DNA from: JANNMJ01 sp031397815
Lineage (GTDB): Bacteria > Bacteroidota > Bacteroidia > Cytophagales > Hymenobacteraceae
Length of the DNA stretch: 11,113 nt
Direction: 5' to 3'
Assembly: GCA_031397815.1 (NCBI GenBank)
Contig: JANNMJ010000252.1
Location: 1 to 11,113 of the forward strand
A model generated the notes under the pieces. That model did not search any database and was not told the DNA's origin. It saw only the letters and a program-made list of their open reading frames with translations. The position numbers and the translations under genes were made by a program. Positions 1-6,732 of this stretch are shown piece by piece; position 1 is the stretch's first letter; each line of letters opens with the position of its first letter.

Positions 1-33
1 TACGCGGGCTACGCGGGCTACGCGGGCTACGCG
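1..33 (+). repeat. 9-bp tandem repeat (TACGCGGGC), about 3.7 copies
   Basis: Three identical 9 bp units are followed by a partial fourth (TACGCG), running into the left edge of the window. The array probably extends further left. The unit is a multiple of three and encodes Tyr-Ala-Gly in the frame of the partial gene, so copy-number changes would lengthen or shorten the protein tail without a frameshift. Confidence 0.85.
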
Positions 34-87
34 GTTCCCAACCCACGTCACAAAACCGGCACCGAGACGGTGCCGGGTACGTCTTAA
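1..87 (+). CDS. 3' end of an unidentified protein with a Tyr-Ala-Gly repeat tail (partial)
   Basis: Frame 1 is open from the first base to a TAA at 85-87 and gives 28 residues. It begins with three perfect Tyr-Ala-Gly units and a fourth Tyr-Ala, then a tail ending in GTETVPGTS. The 5' part lies outside the window, so the family cannot be identified from what is visible. A strong intrinsic terminator starts about 19 bases after the stop, which supports a real gene end here. Tyrosine clusters at the extreme C-terminus are known in bacterial polysaccharide tyrosine autokinases (Wzc/BY-kinase type), where they are the autophosphorylation sites. That identity is only a guess from the repeat; a low-complexity structural or surface protein is an alternative. 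Confidence 0.6.
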   Translation, partial: YAGYAGYAGYAVPNPRHKTGTETVPGTS

Positions 88-105
88 TCTGACCGAAAAA
101 TCCTC

Positions 106-157
106 GCTGCCCGGTGCGCTGCTTCCAGATTGGAGCGGCGCACCGGGCAGCTTTTTT
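106..157 (+). terminator. Intrinsic terminator of the upstream partial gene
   Basis: A perfect 14 bp GC-rich inverted repeat (106-119 and 138-151) is followed directly by six T residues (152-157). The 18-base loop can extend the hairpin, because GCTTCCA and TGGAGC inside it pair with one bulged base. It lies just after the stop at 85-87 and well before the lipoprotein start at 223, so it should end transcription of the left-edge gene. The T tract is on the plus strand only, so the direction is plus. Confidence 0.9.
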
Positions 158-222
158 AGGGGGATTCCCGTCTGCGCCGATAGACCCAATTTTTCATTGT
201 CTTTTTAGCACTCACCGATTGT

Positions 223-1230
223 ATGAAGAACCGTTTTCTGGCCACACTCGCCCTCGCCGCGCTCATGATGGCGTGCCACAAAGACGACGTAACCGCCATT
301 CGCCCGACGGTGGTTGAGCCAGCGTCGTTCGCGGGGCTGACTACCCGTTATGCCCCGCCGGTGCAGGTTTTTGAGTTCGACCCGACCGTCGCGCAAACCT
401 TCACTTCCAGCGGCGGCGCCCGCTTGGAGATGCAAGCCAACTCCTTCGTCGGCACCGATGGCACGGCGCCGACTGGCCGCGCCGTGCTGCATTTTCAAGA
501 AATCTATTCGCCTGCCGAGATGATTCTCGCAGAGCGATTGACGATGATGGGGTTCCACCGAGGATTGGAATCGGGTGGTGAATTCAATGTCTCACTAAAC
601 GAAAAAGTTACTGGTCGGCCGCTGAGGCTATCTGTCCGTGATGGTGTCAGCTCTCGAAAGCTGCGGCTCCAAAGCCCCGTACCCACCCGTGTCCTGAATA
701 GCCCGGCCCTGACCCGGATGATTGAATGGACGCCCTCGGTCTCAAACCCGTCCTTCTGGGTCGAGATAGATACACTGTCTCTTGACGGCAGCAATGGTCA
801 TAGTGCTAACCCGCTGGGCACTCTGCCGGTCCCTTTCGTGCCGAATACGGGCGGCGCAAATGGTAGTTTTATAACGTCTTTCTGGCCCAACCAACTAGGT
901 TGGTTAAACATCGACACTTACTACCCATTTGGAACGCAGACAGTATGGGTTTTTTTGCAGACGGAAGCAGGTGGCGATGAGACGCGTATGTTTTTTGTCC
1001 CTACCGGTATCAATGGAGCTTTTCAACCAGTTTCCACTCCCACCAACAATTTGGCGATGTTGGAAAATATACCCTTAGGCGCTGAATTGACAGCAGTTGT
1101 TATCCGAGTGCAGGACGGTAAGTATTTTTTCGGAACTCAGAAAGCGCGTGTTACGCCAAGCATCGTTTACCGCCCTGTACTGGAACAGGTCAGCGAAGAA
1201 GAGCTGGTGCGGCGCTTGCGGCTGTTGTAG
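223..1230 (+). CDS. Putative outer-membrane or surface lipoprotein of unknown function, Bacteroidota type
   Basis: This encodes 335 residues. The N-terminus is a short lipoprotein signal: MKNR, a hydrophobic stretch at residues 5-16, and Met-Met-Ala-Cys with the predicted lipidated Cys at 18. That Cys is followed by His-Lys-Asp-Asp, so export and lipidation are likely. Residues about 57-137 fit a beta-sandwich pattern I recognise from many Bacteroidota secreted proteins: an ANSFV...DG...GRAVLHFQE strand pair, then a conserved ESGGEFNVSL stretch (116-125). A second typical element, LGWLNID, is at 225-231. The C-terminus is charged (EEELVRRL). No catalytic motif is visible, so no function is assigned; a binding or structural envelope role is inference. 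From about 560 to 1180 the gene is visibly AT-richer than its neighbours, with T7 and T6 runs. It converges on the histidine kinase gene 20 bp downstream. The ATG at 223 is chosen because it places the signal peptide exactly at the N-terminus. Confidence 0.85.
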   Translation: MKNRFLATLALAALMMACHKDDVTAIRPTVVEPASFAGLTTRYAPPVQVFEFDPTVAQTFTSSGGARLEMQANSFVGTDGTAPTGRAVLHFQEIYSPAEMILAERLTMMGFHRGLESGGEFNVSLNEKVTGRPLRLSVRDGVSSRKLRLQSPVPTRVLNSPALTRMIEWTPSVSNPSFWVEIDTLSLDGSNGHSANPLGTLPVPFVPNTGGANGSFITSFWPNQLGWLNIDTYYPFGTQTVWVFLQTEAGGDETRMFFVPTGINGAFQPVSTPTNNLAMLENIPLGAELTAVVIRVQDGKYFFGTQKARVTPSIVYRPVLEQVSEEELVRRLRLL

Positions 1231-1250
1231 GCGCGAGGGACTGAATCGTT

Positions 1251-4178
1251 CTACCCCACCCGCCACGCTTCCAAGTGCGTAATCAGCTCGCGCAGCTCTT
1301 GGGCGGCGAAGGCGAGGGCGTCGGGCCAGAAGGGGTCGGTGGGGGAGAGGCGTTCGAGGTCGAGGAGGGTGTCGGCGAGGGCGGGCGAATCGAGCATCCG
1401 CACGGATGGCGCGAGCTTGTGGGCGGTCTCGGCTACGTGCGGCGCATCGGCGGGCGTGGCGGTGGTGAAGACGGCGAGAGCGGCGGGGCCATTCGCCAGA
1501 AAAGAATCCACGATGCGATGCGCGAACGTGAGGTCGCGGCGGCCCATCCGGAGGAGCGTGGCGGGGAAAACGCCGTTTTCGGGCGCCGGGGCGCTGGGTG
1601 CGGGTTCGGCCTTCGCTTCTGAATCGAAAGGAGAAATAGCCGCTGAAGTGGAAGGAATGGCGCTGGCTGCTGCGGCTTCGGCTGCCGCTTGCTCTTCGGC
1701 CGAGCGGGGCGGCAGGAGCTGATGCAGTGTCCGGAGAAGGTCGGTTTCCTCGAACGGCTTCGTCAGGCAGGCGTTCATTCCGGCGGCGAGGTAGCGCTCC
1801 ACATCGCTGCGGAACGCGTTGGCCGTGAGCGCGACAATCGGGACGGTGGCGCGGGCTTCGTCGGGCAGCGCGCGGATGGCGGCGGTGGCTTCCAGACCGT
1901 TCAGGCCGGGCATCTGAATGTCCATCAGCACCAGCTCGGGCAGCGCCGCGAGGGGCAGTTGGGTCATCAGCGCCACCGCCGCCGTGCCGTCGACGGCTTC
2001 CACGACGTGCAGGCCGTGCGCTTCGAGCAGGAGCCGCGCGAGCAGGCGGTTCACCTCGTGGTCTTCGGCGAGGAGGATGCGCCGCCCGCGCATCGCGGCG
2101 GCTTCAATCGGCGGGGGCGGCGCGAGGGGCTGCACGGCGGTGGTGGCGCGGGGCAGCCGGATGGTGAACGCGAACGTGGTGCCCGTGCCGGATTCGCTCG
2201 AAAGCACTAATTGCCCGCCCATCTGCTCGACCAAGCGACGGCTGATCGCCAACCCCAGCCCGGTGCCGCCGAACCGCCGCGTGGTATCGGAGTACGCCTG
2301 CGTGAACTCCTCGAACACGGCTTCCTGGCGGTCCGGGGCGATGCCGACGCCCGTATCGTGCACCCGAAAGCAGACCGTGAGCGCCTCCGGCGTCTCGCTG
2401 CGCACTTCCGCGAGCAGCCGCACCGTGCCGCGCTCGGTGAATTTGAGGGCGTTGGTGAGGAGGTTGAGCAGCACCTGCTGCAACCGGTGCGGGTCGGCGA
2501 GCACGGGCGGGGTGGGCGTGGCGGGCGGCTCGACGTGCAAGGCGATGCTTTTCTCGGCCGCCCGGAACGCGACGTGCTGCGCCGAGGTGCGGAGGAGGTC
2601 GGCGAGGTCGATGGGGGAAGCTTCCAGCTCCAGATGCCCGGAGCTGATTTTGGCCATATCGAGGACGTCGTTGAGGAGCGCCAGCAGGTGGCGGCCCGAC
2701 ATCTGCACCGTCGCGAGGAACTCGTGCTGAGTGGGCGTGAGGGCGGTTTTCGCGAGGAGCGCCGCCATTCCGAGCACACCGTTGAGCGGCGTCCGGATTT
2801 CGTGGCTCATACTCGCCAGAAAGTTTTCGCGCGCCAAAACCGCCTCTTCCGCTTCCTGCTGGGCTTCCCGAACGGCCGTGATATCCACCCCGTACCCGAT
2901 GAGCAGGTACAGCGAGCCGTCGTCGTGGTAGAGCGGCTTGAGGTGGCGCCGCAGAATCCGCGGCTGCCCGTGGAGTGTCAGTTTTTCGTCCCACGCCACC
3001 ACCCGCCGCGTGATGAGCACGGCGTCGATGACGTCGTGGCGCCGGGCGGCGCGCTCCGGCGGCACCTGCGCGTGGGCCACATACTCATCCCAGCTCTTCC
3101 CGATGACCCACTCGCGCAGCTCCTCATCGGGCTGGGCGCTCGGGTTGACGTAGCGGTAGCGCAGCTGATGGTCGAACACGGCCACATCGGCGGGCAGGTG
3201 GTCGAGGATGGTCTCGTAGAAGGTGCGTTGCGCCGAGATGGTGTGCTGGGCTTCGCGCACGGCGGTCATTTCGAGGCCATAGCCGATCATCATCCGAAAT
3301 TCCCCCGTGGTGGCGTGGAAAACGGGTTGCAGGTGGCGCCGCAGCACCCGGAGCTGTCCGTCGGAATCGGTCATTTCCTCTTCCCACTCTACGAGGCGGC
3401 GCTCCTGAATGGCCTGCTCGAAGAGGGCGCGACGGCGCTCGGCAATCGCGAGCGGGCGGCGGCGGTAGGCGCAGTATTCGGCGTCGGTGTGCCCGATGAC
3501 CCAGTGCCGCACCGCCGGGTCGGCGATGGCGGCGGGGTTCACGAACCGGTACCGATGGTCGACGTCGAGGACGGCGACGTCGGACGGCAGGTGGTTGAGG
3601 ATGGTTTCGTAGAAGGCGCGTTGCTCGGCCACATCGCGCCGGGCTTGCTCGCGGGCCGTGACGTCGCGCCCGACCAGCAGCCACCCGCCGCCCTCGCTTT
3701 CGGCGAGCGGTTGCACGTCCAGCTCGATCACGCGGCCGTTCGTCAGGGGCAGCTGCAGGTTGCGCACCGGCACCGCCTGCCGCGGAATCACCCGCGCCCA
3801 CGCCCTGATTTCGGCCGGTCGGGCGAACGACGGCAGCGCCCGCCGCACGAGCTGTTTCACGCGCAGGCCGAGCAGCTCGTGGGTGGGCTGCTTAAGCCCG
3901 AAAAGTCCGCTGAATTGCTCGTTGGCGAGCAGCACGCGGCCGTAAGAGTCAGTTAGAAGGAGGCCGAGCGGCACTTCGCGCACCAGCAGGGCGGTGCGGG
4001 CGTCGGCGCGGCGCTGCGTGCGCCCGCTCACCTCCAGCGGCATATTGGCGGCGAGCTTCTGCCGCAAAGTCGCGGCTTCGCGCTCGGCCCGGAAGCGCGC
4101 GGTGCGCTCGGCTTTGAGCAGCGCCGTGAGCTGCCCGACGGCAACGATGGGATCGGAGGAGAGCGAAGAATGCGGCAT
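1251..4178 (-). CDS. Soluble hybrid sensor histidine kinase (PAS-PAS-PAS-HisKA-HATPase-REC-Hpt)
   Basis: This is a 975-residue multistep phosphorelay protein with no transmembrane segment, so it probably senses a cytoplasmic signal. Domains in order: a charged coiled-coil-like segment (about 12-45); a PAS-like domain (about 62-175); two closely related PAS domains (about 186-311 and 316-440); HisKA with phosphoacceptor H459 in SHEIRTP; HATPase with N-box Asn (NLLTNALKF, 572-580), G1 DTGVGI (608-613) and G2 GGTGLGL (637-643); a receiver with acidic D706, phosphoacceptor D753, T785 and K807; an Ala/Pro-rich linker (about 825-870); and an Hpt domain with H920 in AHKL. All key catalytic residues are present. 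The frame stays open upstream to 4457, but that part is antisense to the divergent metal-receptor gene. The ATG at 4178 follows a candidate promoter and begins a sensible N-terminus. The final phosphotransfer partner and the output are not in this window. Confidence 0.95.
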   Translation of the reverse strand: MPHSSLSSDPIVAVGQLTALLKAERTARFRAEREAATLRQKLAANMPLEVSGRTQRRADARTALLVREVPLGLLLTDSYGRVLLANEQFSGLFGLKQPTHELLGLRVKQLVRRALPSFARPAEIRAWARVIPRQAVPVRNLQLPLTNGRVIELDVQPLAESEGGGWLLVGRDVTAREQARRDVAEQRAFYETILNHLPSDVAVLDVDHRYRFVNPAAIADPAVRHWVIGHTDAEYCAYRRRPLAIAERRRALFEQAIQERRLVEWEEEMTDSDGQLRVLRRHLQPVFHATTGEFRMMIGYGLEMTAVREAQHTISAQRTFYETILDHLPADVAVFDHQLRYRYVNPSAQPDEELREWVIGKSWDEYVAHAQVPPERAARRHDVIDAVLITRRVVAWDEKLTLHGQPRILRRHLKPLYHDDGSLYLLIGYGVDITAVREAQQEAEEAVLARENFLASMSHEIRTPLNGVLGMAALLAKTALTPTQHEFLATVQMSGRHLLALLNDVLDMAKISSGHLELEASPIDLADLLRTSAQHVAFRAAEKSIALHVEPPATPTPPVLADPHRLQQVLLNLLTNALKFTERGTVRLLAEVRSETPEALTVCFRVHDTGVGIAPDRQEAVFEEFTQAYSDTTRRFGGTGLGLAISRRLVEQMGGQLVLSSESGTGTTFAFTIRLPRATTAVQPLAPPPPIEAAAMRGRRILLAEDHEVNRLLARLLLEAHGLHVVEAVDGTAAVALMTQLPLAALPELVLMDIQMPGLNGLEATAAIRALPDEARATVPIVALTANAFRSDVERYLAAGMNACLTKPFEETDLLRTLHQLLPPRSAEEQAAAEAAAASAIPSTSAAISPFDSEAKAEPAPSAPAPENGVFPATLLRMGRRDLTFAHRIVDSFLANGPAALAVFTTATPADAPHVAETAHKLAPSVRMLDSPALADTLLDLERLSPTDPFWPDALAFAAQELRELITHLEAWRVG

Positions 4179-4231
4179 CAGGCGGAAGGAAGCGTGGAAG
4201 AGAGCGGGGGCGCCACCGGCAGAGCCAGCAA

Positions 4232-4259
4232 CAGAAGTAGACTGTAAAGTAAGTGTCAA
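4232..4259 (-). promoter_or_regulatory. Candidate Bacteroidota-type promoter for the histidine kinase
   Basis: Read on the minus strand, a TTG (4257-4259, within TTGACA) is followed after 17 bases by TACTTCTG (4232-4239). This matches the Bacteroidota -7 consensus TAnnTTTG with one mismatch, at the spacing known for this phylum. It would start transcription roughly 45 bases before the kinase ATG at 4178. The -7 element is imperfect, so this is a candidate only. Confidence 0.4.
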
Positions 4260-4260
4260 G

Positions 4261-4276
4261 CCCGACCTTCGTCGGG
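4261..4276 (+). promoter_or_regulatory. Small hairpin just upstream of the metal-receptor start codon
   Basis: CCCGAC (4261-4266) and GTCGGG (4271-4276) form a perfect 6 bp stem with a 4-base CTTC loop, ending two bases before the ATG at 4279. In mRNA it would occupy the ribosome landing zone, so it could lower translation, or it could be an operator-like palindrome. There is no T tract, so it is not a terminator. The function is inference. Confidence 0.4.
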
Positions 4277-4278
4277 TG

Positions 4279-5100
4279 ATGACTGCTGAATCTGCCGCTT
4301 TTCCTGCCCCGTTCCGGGAAATTACCGACCATTTGGGCCGCCCGCTGCGCGTTCCGGCGCATCCGCTGCGCATCGTCTCGCTAGTGCCGTCGCAGACCGA
4401 GCTGCTCGTAGATTTGGGGGTGGGCGAGCGGCTGGTGGGCGTCACGAAATTCTGCATTCACCCGCCCGATATCCGCCGCCGCGCGACCGTCGTGGGCGGC
4501 ACTAAGCAGGTCGATTTCAAAAAAATCGCCGCCCTCCGCCCCGACCTCATCATCGGCAATAAAGAAGAGAACGAGCAAGGCTTCATCAAGCAGCTAGCCG
4601 CCGATTACCCCGTCTGGCTGAGCGATATCGTCACCCTCCCCGACGCCCTCCGGATGATGCGCGACGTCGGCGACCTAGTAAGCGCCCCCGCCCAAGCCGC
4701 CCACCTAGTAACCCAAATCGAAGCCGATTTCGCCGCGCTCCCCCCGCCGCCCTCGCCGCCGCTGCGCGTGCTCTACCTCATCTGGCGCGAGCCGTGGCTC
4801 GGCGCCGGTTCCGGCACCTTCATCGACGAGATACTCCGCGTCGGCGGCTTCCAAAACGTCCTCTCCAACCGCCCCCGCTACCCCGAGCTAACCCCCGCCG
4901 ATTTCGCCGCCCTGCACCCCGACGTAGTGTTCCTTTCCTCGGAACCCTACCCGTTCAAAGCGAAGCATTTCGCCGAAATCACCGCCTTGTGCCCTTCTGC
5001 CCGCGTCACGCTCGTCGACGGCGAGCCGTTCTCGTGGTACGGCTCGCGGCTGCTGCATACGGCTGGTTATTTGAGGGAGCTTCGGGCACAGCTTCAATAG
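4279..5100 (+). CDS. BtuF-like helical-backbone metal receptor (putative cobalamin/corrinoid or metal binding protein)
   Basis: This encodes 273 residues resembling the substrate-binding fold of BtuF/FhuD-type ABC importers: an N-terminal alpha/beta lobe, a long backbone helix and a C-terminal lobe. Diagnostic stretches are RIVSLVPSQTELLVDLG (31-47), VGVTKFCIHP (53-62), VVGGTKQ (71-77), LRPDLIIGNKEENEQ (86-100) and HPDVVFLSSEPYPFK (203-217). There is no signal peptide or lipobox, which is unusual for a periplasmic receptor but common in Bacteroidota members of this subgroup. The protein may therefore stay in the cytoplasm, or it may reach the periplasm by some other route. No permease or ATPase gene is adjacent, so a transport role cannot be shown from context. 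The frame is open upstream to 3994, but that is antisense to the kinase; the ATG at 4279 precedes the first conserved strand (ITDHLGRPLRVPAHPLRI). The ligand is unknown. Confidence 0.85.
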   Translation: MTAESAAFPAPFREITDHLGRPLRVPAHPLRIVSLVPSQTELLVDLGVGERLVGVTKFCIHPPDIRRRATVVGGTKQVDFKKIAALRPDLIIGNKEENEQGFIKQLAADYPVWLSDIVTLPDALRMMRDVGDLVSAPAQAAHLVTQIEADFAALPPPPSPPLRVLYLIWREPWLGAGSGTFIDEILRVGGFQNVLSNRPRYPELTPADFAALHPDVVFLSSEPYPFKAKHFAEITALCPSARVTLVDGEPFSWYGSRLLHTAGYLRELRAQLQ

Positions 5101-5224
5101 TCAGGTTGTAATAACTAAGCCGTTAGGATAAGATTCCCCAACCCCGAAGGGGGAGGGGTGCCCCGAAGGGGCGGGGTGGGGATGGCGGTTACGGCAATGT
5201 GGTTACAGCCTTGCGACCGGGTTT

Positions 5225-5257
5225 GGGCAGCCCCGTAGGGGCTATCTTCCGGTAGCT
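5225..5257 (+). repeat. REP-like module B (left arm of the 33-bp inverted repeat)
   Basis: This contains AGCCCC-GTA-GGGGCT as a small hairpin followed by TATCTTCCGGTAGCT. Its partner at 5363-5395 is the reverse complement with only two differences in 33 bases. Confidence 0.8.
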
Positions 5258-5277
5258 AATCAGATCAAAAATTGCTA

Positions 5278-5300
5278 GGCAGCCCCGTTAGGGGCTACCC
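5278..5300 (+). repeat. REP-like module C (inner left copy)
   Basis: The hairpin is AGCCCC-GTTA-GGGGCT, closely matching module B in the same orientation but with one extra loop base and a different right flank (CTACCC). Confidence 0.75.
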
Positions 5301-5320
5301 CCGCCCAACAACCGCCGTCA

Positions 5321-5342
5321 GGGTAGTCCCCACGGGACTGCC
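5321..5342 (-). repeat. REP-like module C' (inner right copy)
   Basis: Inverted copy of the module at 5278-5300. Its hairpin arms read AGTCCC and GGGACT, so a base pair has changed on both sides relative to AGCCCC and GGGGCT. Confidence 0.7.
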
Positions 5343-5362
5343 GGATTCGGTTTCGGAATAGA

Positions 5363-5395
5363 AGCTACCGGAAGATAACCCCTACGGGGTTGCCC
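5363..5395 (-). repeat. REP-like module B' (right arm of the 33-bp inverted repeat)
   Basis: Reverse complement of 5225-5257 with two differences. Both differences fall in the two arms of the small hairpin (AACCCC with GGGGTT), so pairing is kept. Confidence 0.8.
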
Positions 5396-5517
5396 CAGTT
5401 AGCCGGTTATGGGCATTGATTGGGTTCTCATGGCGGGCTGTATCTACGTGTTCCCCCACCCCGGCCCTGCGGGCCACCCCGTCCCGCCGGGGCGGGGAAT
5501 CTGGAACGCCTAGCCCA

Positions 5518-6711
5518 TCAACCCCCCGCCACGTCAACCCCCAGCTTCCGCAACTCTTCCCAATACCGCGGGAAAGACTTCCGCACCACGGCCGGGTTTT
5601 CCATCCGAATCGGCCCCCGCACGGCGAGGGGGGCGAAGGCGAGCGCCATACGATGGTCGTGGTAAGTGCGAACGAGCTGGTTTTCGATTCGGAAGTCAGG
5701 CATTTCCAAGCGCCATTCTCCCGGCTTGGCTTCCTGAAAAACGGCTCCGAATCGTGCTAGCTCGGTTTGTAGGGCCACGAGCCGGTCGGTTTCCTTTACC
5801 CGTAGACTCTGGACGCCGGTGAACGTTGCGGGGAGGCGTTGCGCTGCCAGCACCACGGCTACGGTCTGCGCGAGGTCGGGGCAATGGGTGAAGTCGAGCG
5901 ATTGGGCGGGGGCGTTGCGGGTGGGGGAGGGGGCGAGGTGGAGCGTCTGGTCGGCGTCGAAATGGGCTTCCACGCCTGCGCCAGTCAGCAGCGTATGGAT
6001 GACACGGTCGCCTTGGCGGCTTTGCGGGTTCAGCCCTTTTATGGCCAGCTTAAAACCGGGCGGGGCGAGGGCAGCCAGCGCGTACGCGTAGGAGGCGGCC
6101 GACCAATCGGCTTCCACGGTGTAGGCCGTCGGGCGCAGGCCGCCGGGGAGGACTTGTACCACATCAGGCGCCACAAAATGCACGGTGGCGCCCCATTGGC
6201 GCAGCACATCGGCCGTTAGGTCGAGGTAGGGGGCCGAGGCGGGCGCACCCACCAGCCGCACCCGCAAGCCGTGCGGCAGCGCGGGCGCGACCAGCAGCAG
6301 CGCCGAAATAAACTGACTGCTCACATCGGCCGGAATCTCCACTTCTTCTGCCCCTGAATACCGAAACCCGTTGAGCCGAAGCGGCGGAAAATCGGATTCG
6401 CCCAAATAATCAATCTCCGCACCCAGCATCCGCAGCGCATCCACGAGCGGCCCAATCGGCCGTTGGTGCATTCGGGCGGTGCCACGCACTACAGCGTGCC
6501 GCCCCTGCACGGCGAGCAGCGCCGTGAGGAAGCGCAGGGTGGTTCCGGCGTCTTCGCAGTCATATTCCGGTGTGTCGGGCGGGAGGGCGAGGAGGCGGGC
6601 CAGTAGCTGCGTATCGTTCGCCTCTGATAGGTTGGCGATGGTGCCGCCGCCTGCCAAAGCGCGCATAATCAGCGCCCGGTTGCTTTCGGATTTGGAGGCG
6701 GGGAGGGTCAT
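5518..6711 (-). CDS. aroA: 3-phosphoshikimate 1-carboxyvinyltransferase (EPSP synthase)
   Basis: This encodes 397 residues. The enzyme joins phosphoenolpyruvate to shikimate-3-phosphate in the cytoplasm, the sixth step to chorismate and the target of glyphosate. Conserved sites are all visible: K7 and R12 in LPASKSESNRAL, the PEP loop DAGTTLR (54-60), QRPIGPLVDAL (83-93), SSQF (131-134), catalytic D279 in CPDLAQT, VKETDRL with E307 and R310, HDHRM (351-355) and K378 in VRKSFP. Length is about 15-30 residues short of typical family members, all missing at the N-terminus. Upstream of the ATG at 6711 the frame is open for only 12 codons to a TAA at 6748-6750 and contains no ATG, GTG or TTG. The start is preceded by seven A residues, which suits Bacteroidota, where Shine-Dalgarno sites are rare. 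It is third in a minus-strand aromatic-synthesis cluster, 128 bp after aroB. Confidence 0.96.
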   Translation of the reverse strand: MTLPASKSESNRALIMRALAGGGTIANLSEANDTQLLARLLALPPDTPEYDCEDAGTTLRFLTALLAVQGRHAVVRGTARMHQRPIGPLVDALRMLGAEIDYLGESDFPPLRLNGFRYSGAEEVEIPADVSSQFISALLLVAPALPHGLRVRLVGAPASAPYLDLTADVLRQWGATVHFVAPDVVQVLPGGLRPTAYTVEADWSAASYAYALAALAPPGFKLAIKGLNPQSRQGDRVIHTLLTGAGVEAHFDADQTLHLAPSPTRNAPAQSLDFTHCPDLAQTVAVVLAAQRLPATFTGVQSLRVKETDRLVALQTELARFGAVFQEAKPGEWRLEMPDFRIENQLVRTYHDHRMALAFAPLAVRGPIRMENPAVVRKSFPRYWEELRKLGVDVAGG

Positions 6712-6732
6712 TTTTTTTGGGGAGATGGAGGC

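Larger units (their letters stand above)
5131..5502. repeat. Concentric REP/REPIN-like inverted-repeat array
   Basis: Three inverted-repeat pairs share one centre near 5310-5316. The outer pair is 5131-5182 with 5451-5502, about 52 bases of G/C-block sequence, both ends reading AGATTCCCC from the outside and roughly three-quarters similar. The middle pair is 5225-5257 with 5363-5395, 33 bases with 31 matching. The inner pair is 5278-5300 with 5321-5342, about 19 of 23 matching. The middle and inner modules share the core GGCAGCCCCGT(T)AGGGGCTA. Each also contains its own 6 bp hairpin. The layout resembles REP/BIME or REPIN elements, which commonly sit between convergent genes and are mobilised in trans by RAYT (TnpA-REP) transposases. 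No such gene is in the window. Confidence 0.8.
5101..5517. other. Gene-free convergent intergenic region filled with palindromic repeats
   Basis: This stretch lies between the 3' ends of the metal-receptor gene and aroA. I see no credible coding frame in it. Almost all of it belongs to the nested inverted-repeat array described separately (5131-5502). No T-tract terminator is evident, although the stable hairpins could slow polymerase or protect mRNA 3' ends of both convergent genes. Confidence 0.8.

Noticed and set aside
2211..3956. Long plus-strand open frame of 581 codons opposite the kinase
   Set aside because: It is a shadow of the GC-rich kinase gene: low-complexity Arg/Gly/Val/His composition, no recognisable domain, and the opposite strand encodes a clear multidomain protein.
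4179..4457. Upstream extension of the kinase reading frame by 93 codons
   Set aside because: It is antisense to the 5' end of the metal-receptor gene, the residues look like random Ser/Thr/Arg-rich sequence, and it would begin before the candidate promoter. The ATG at 4178 is better.
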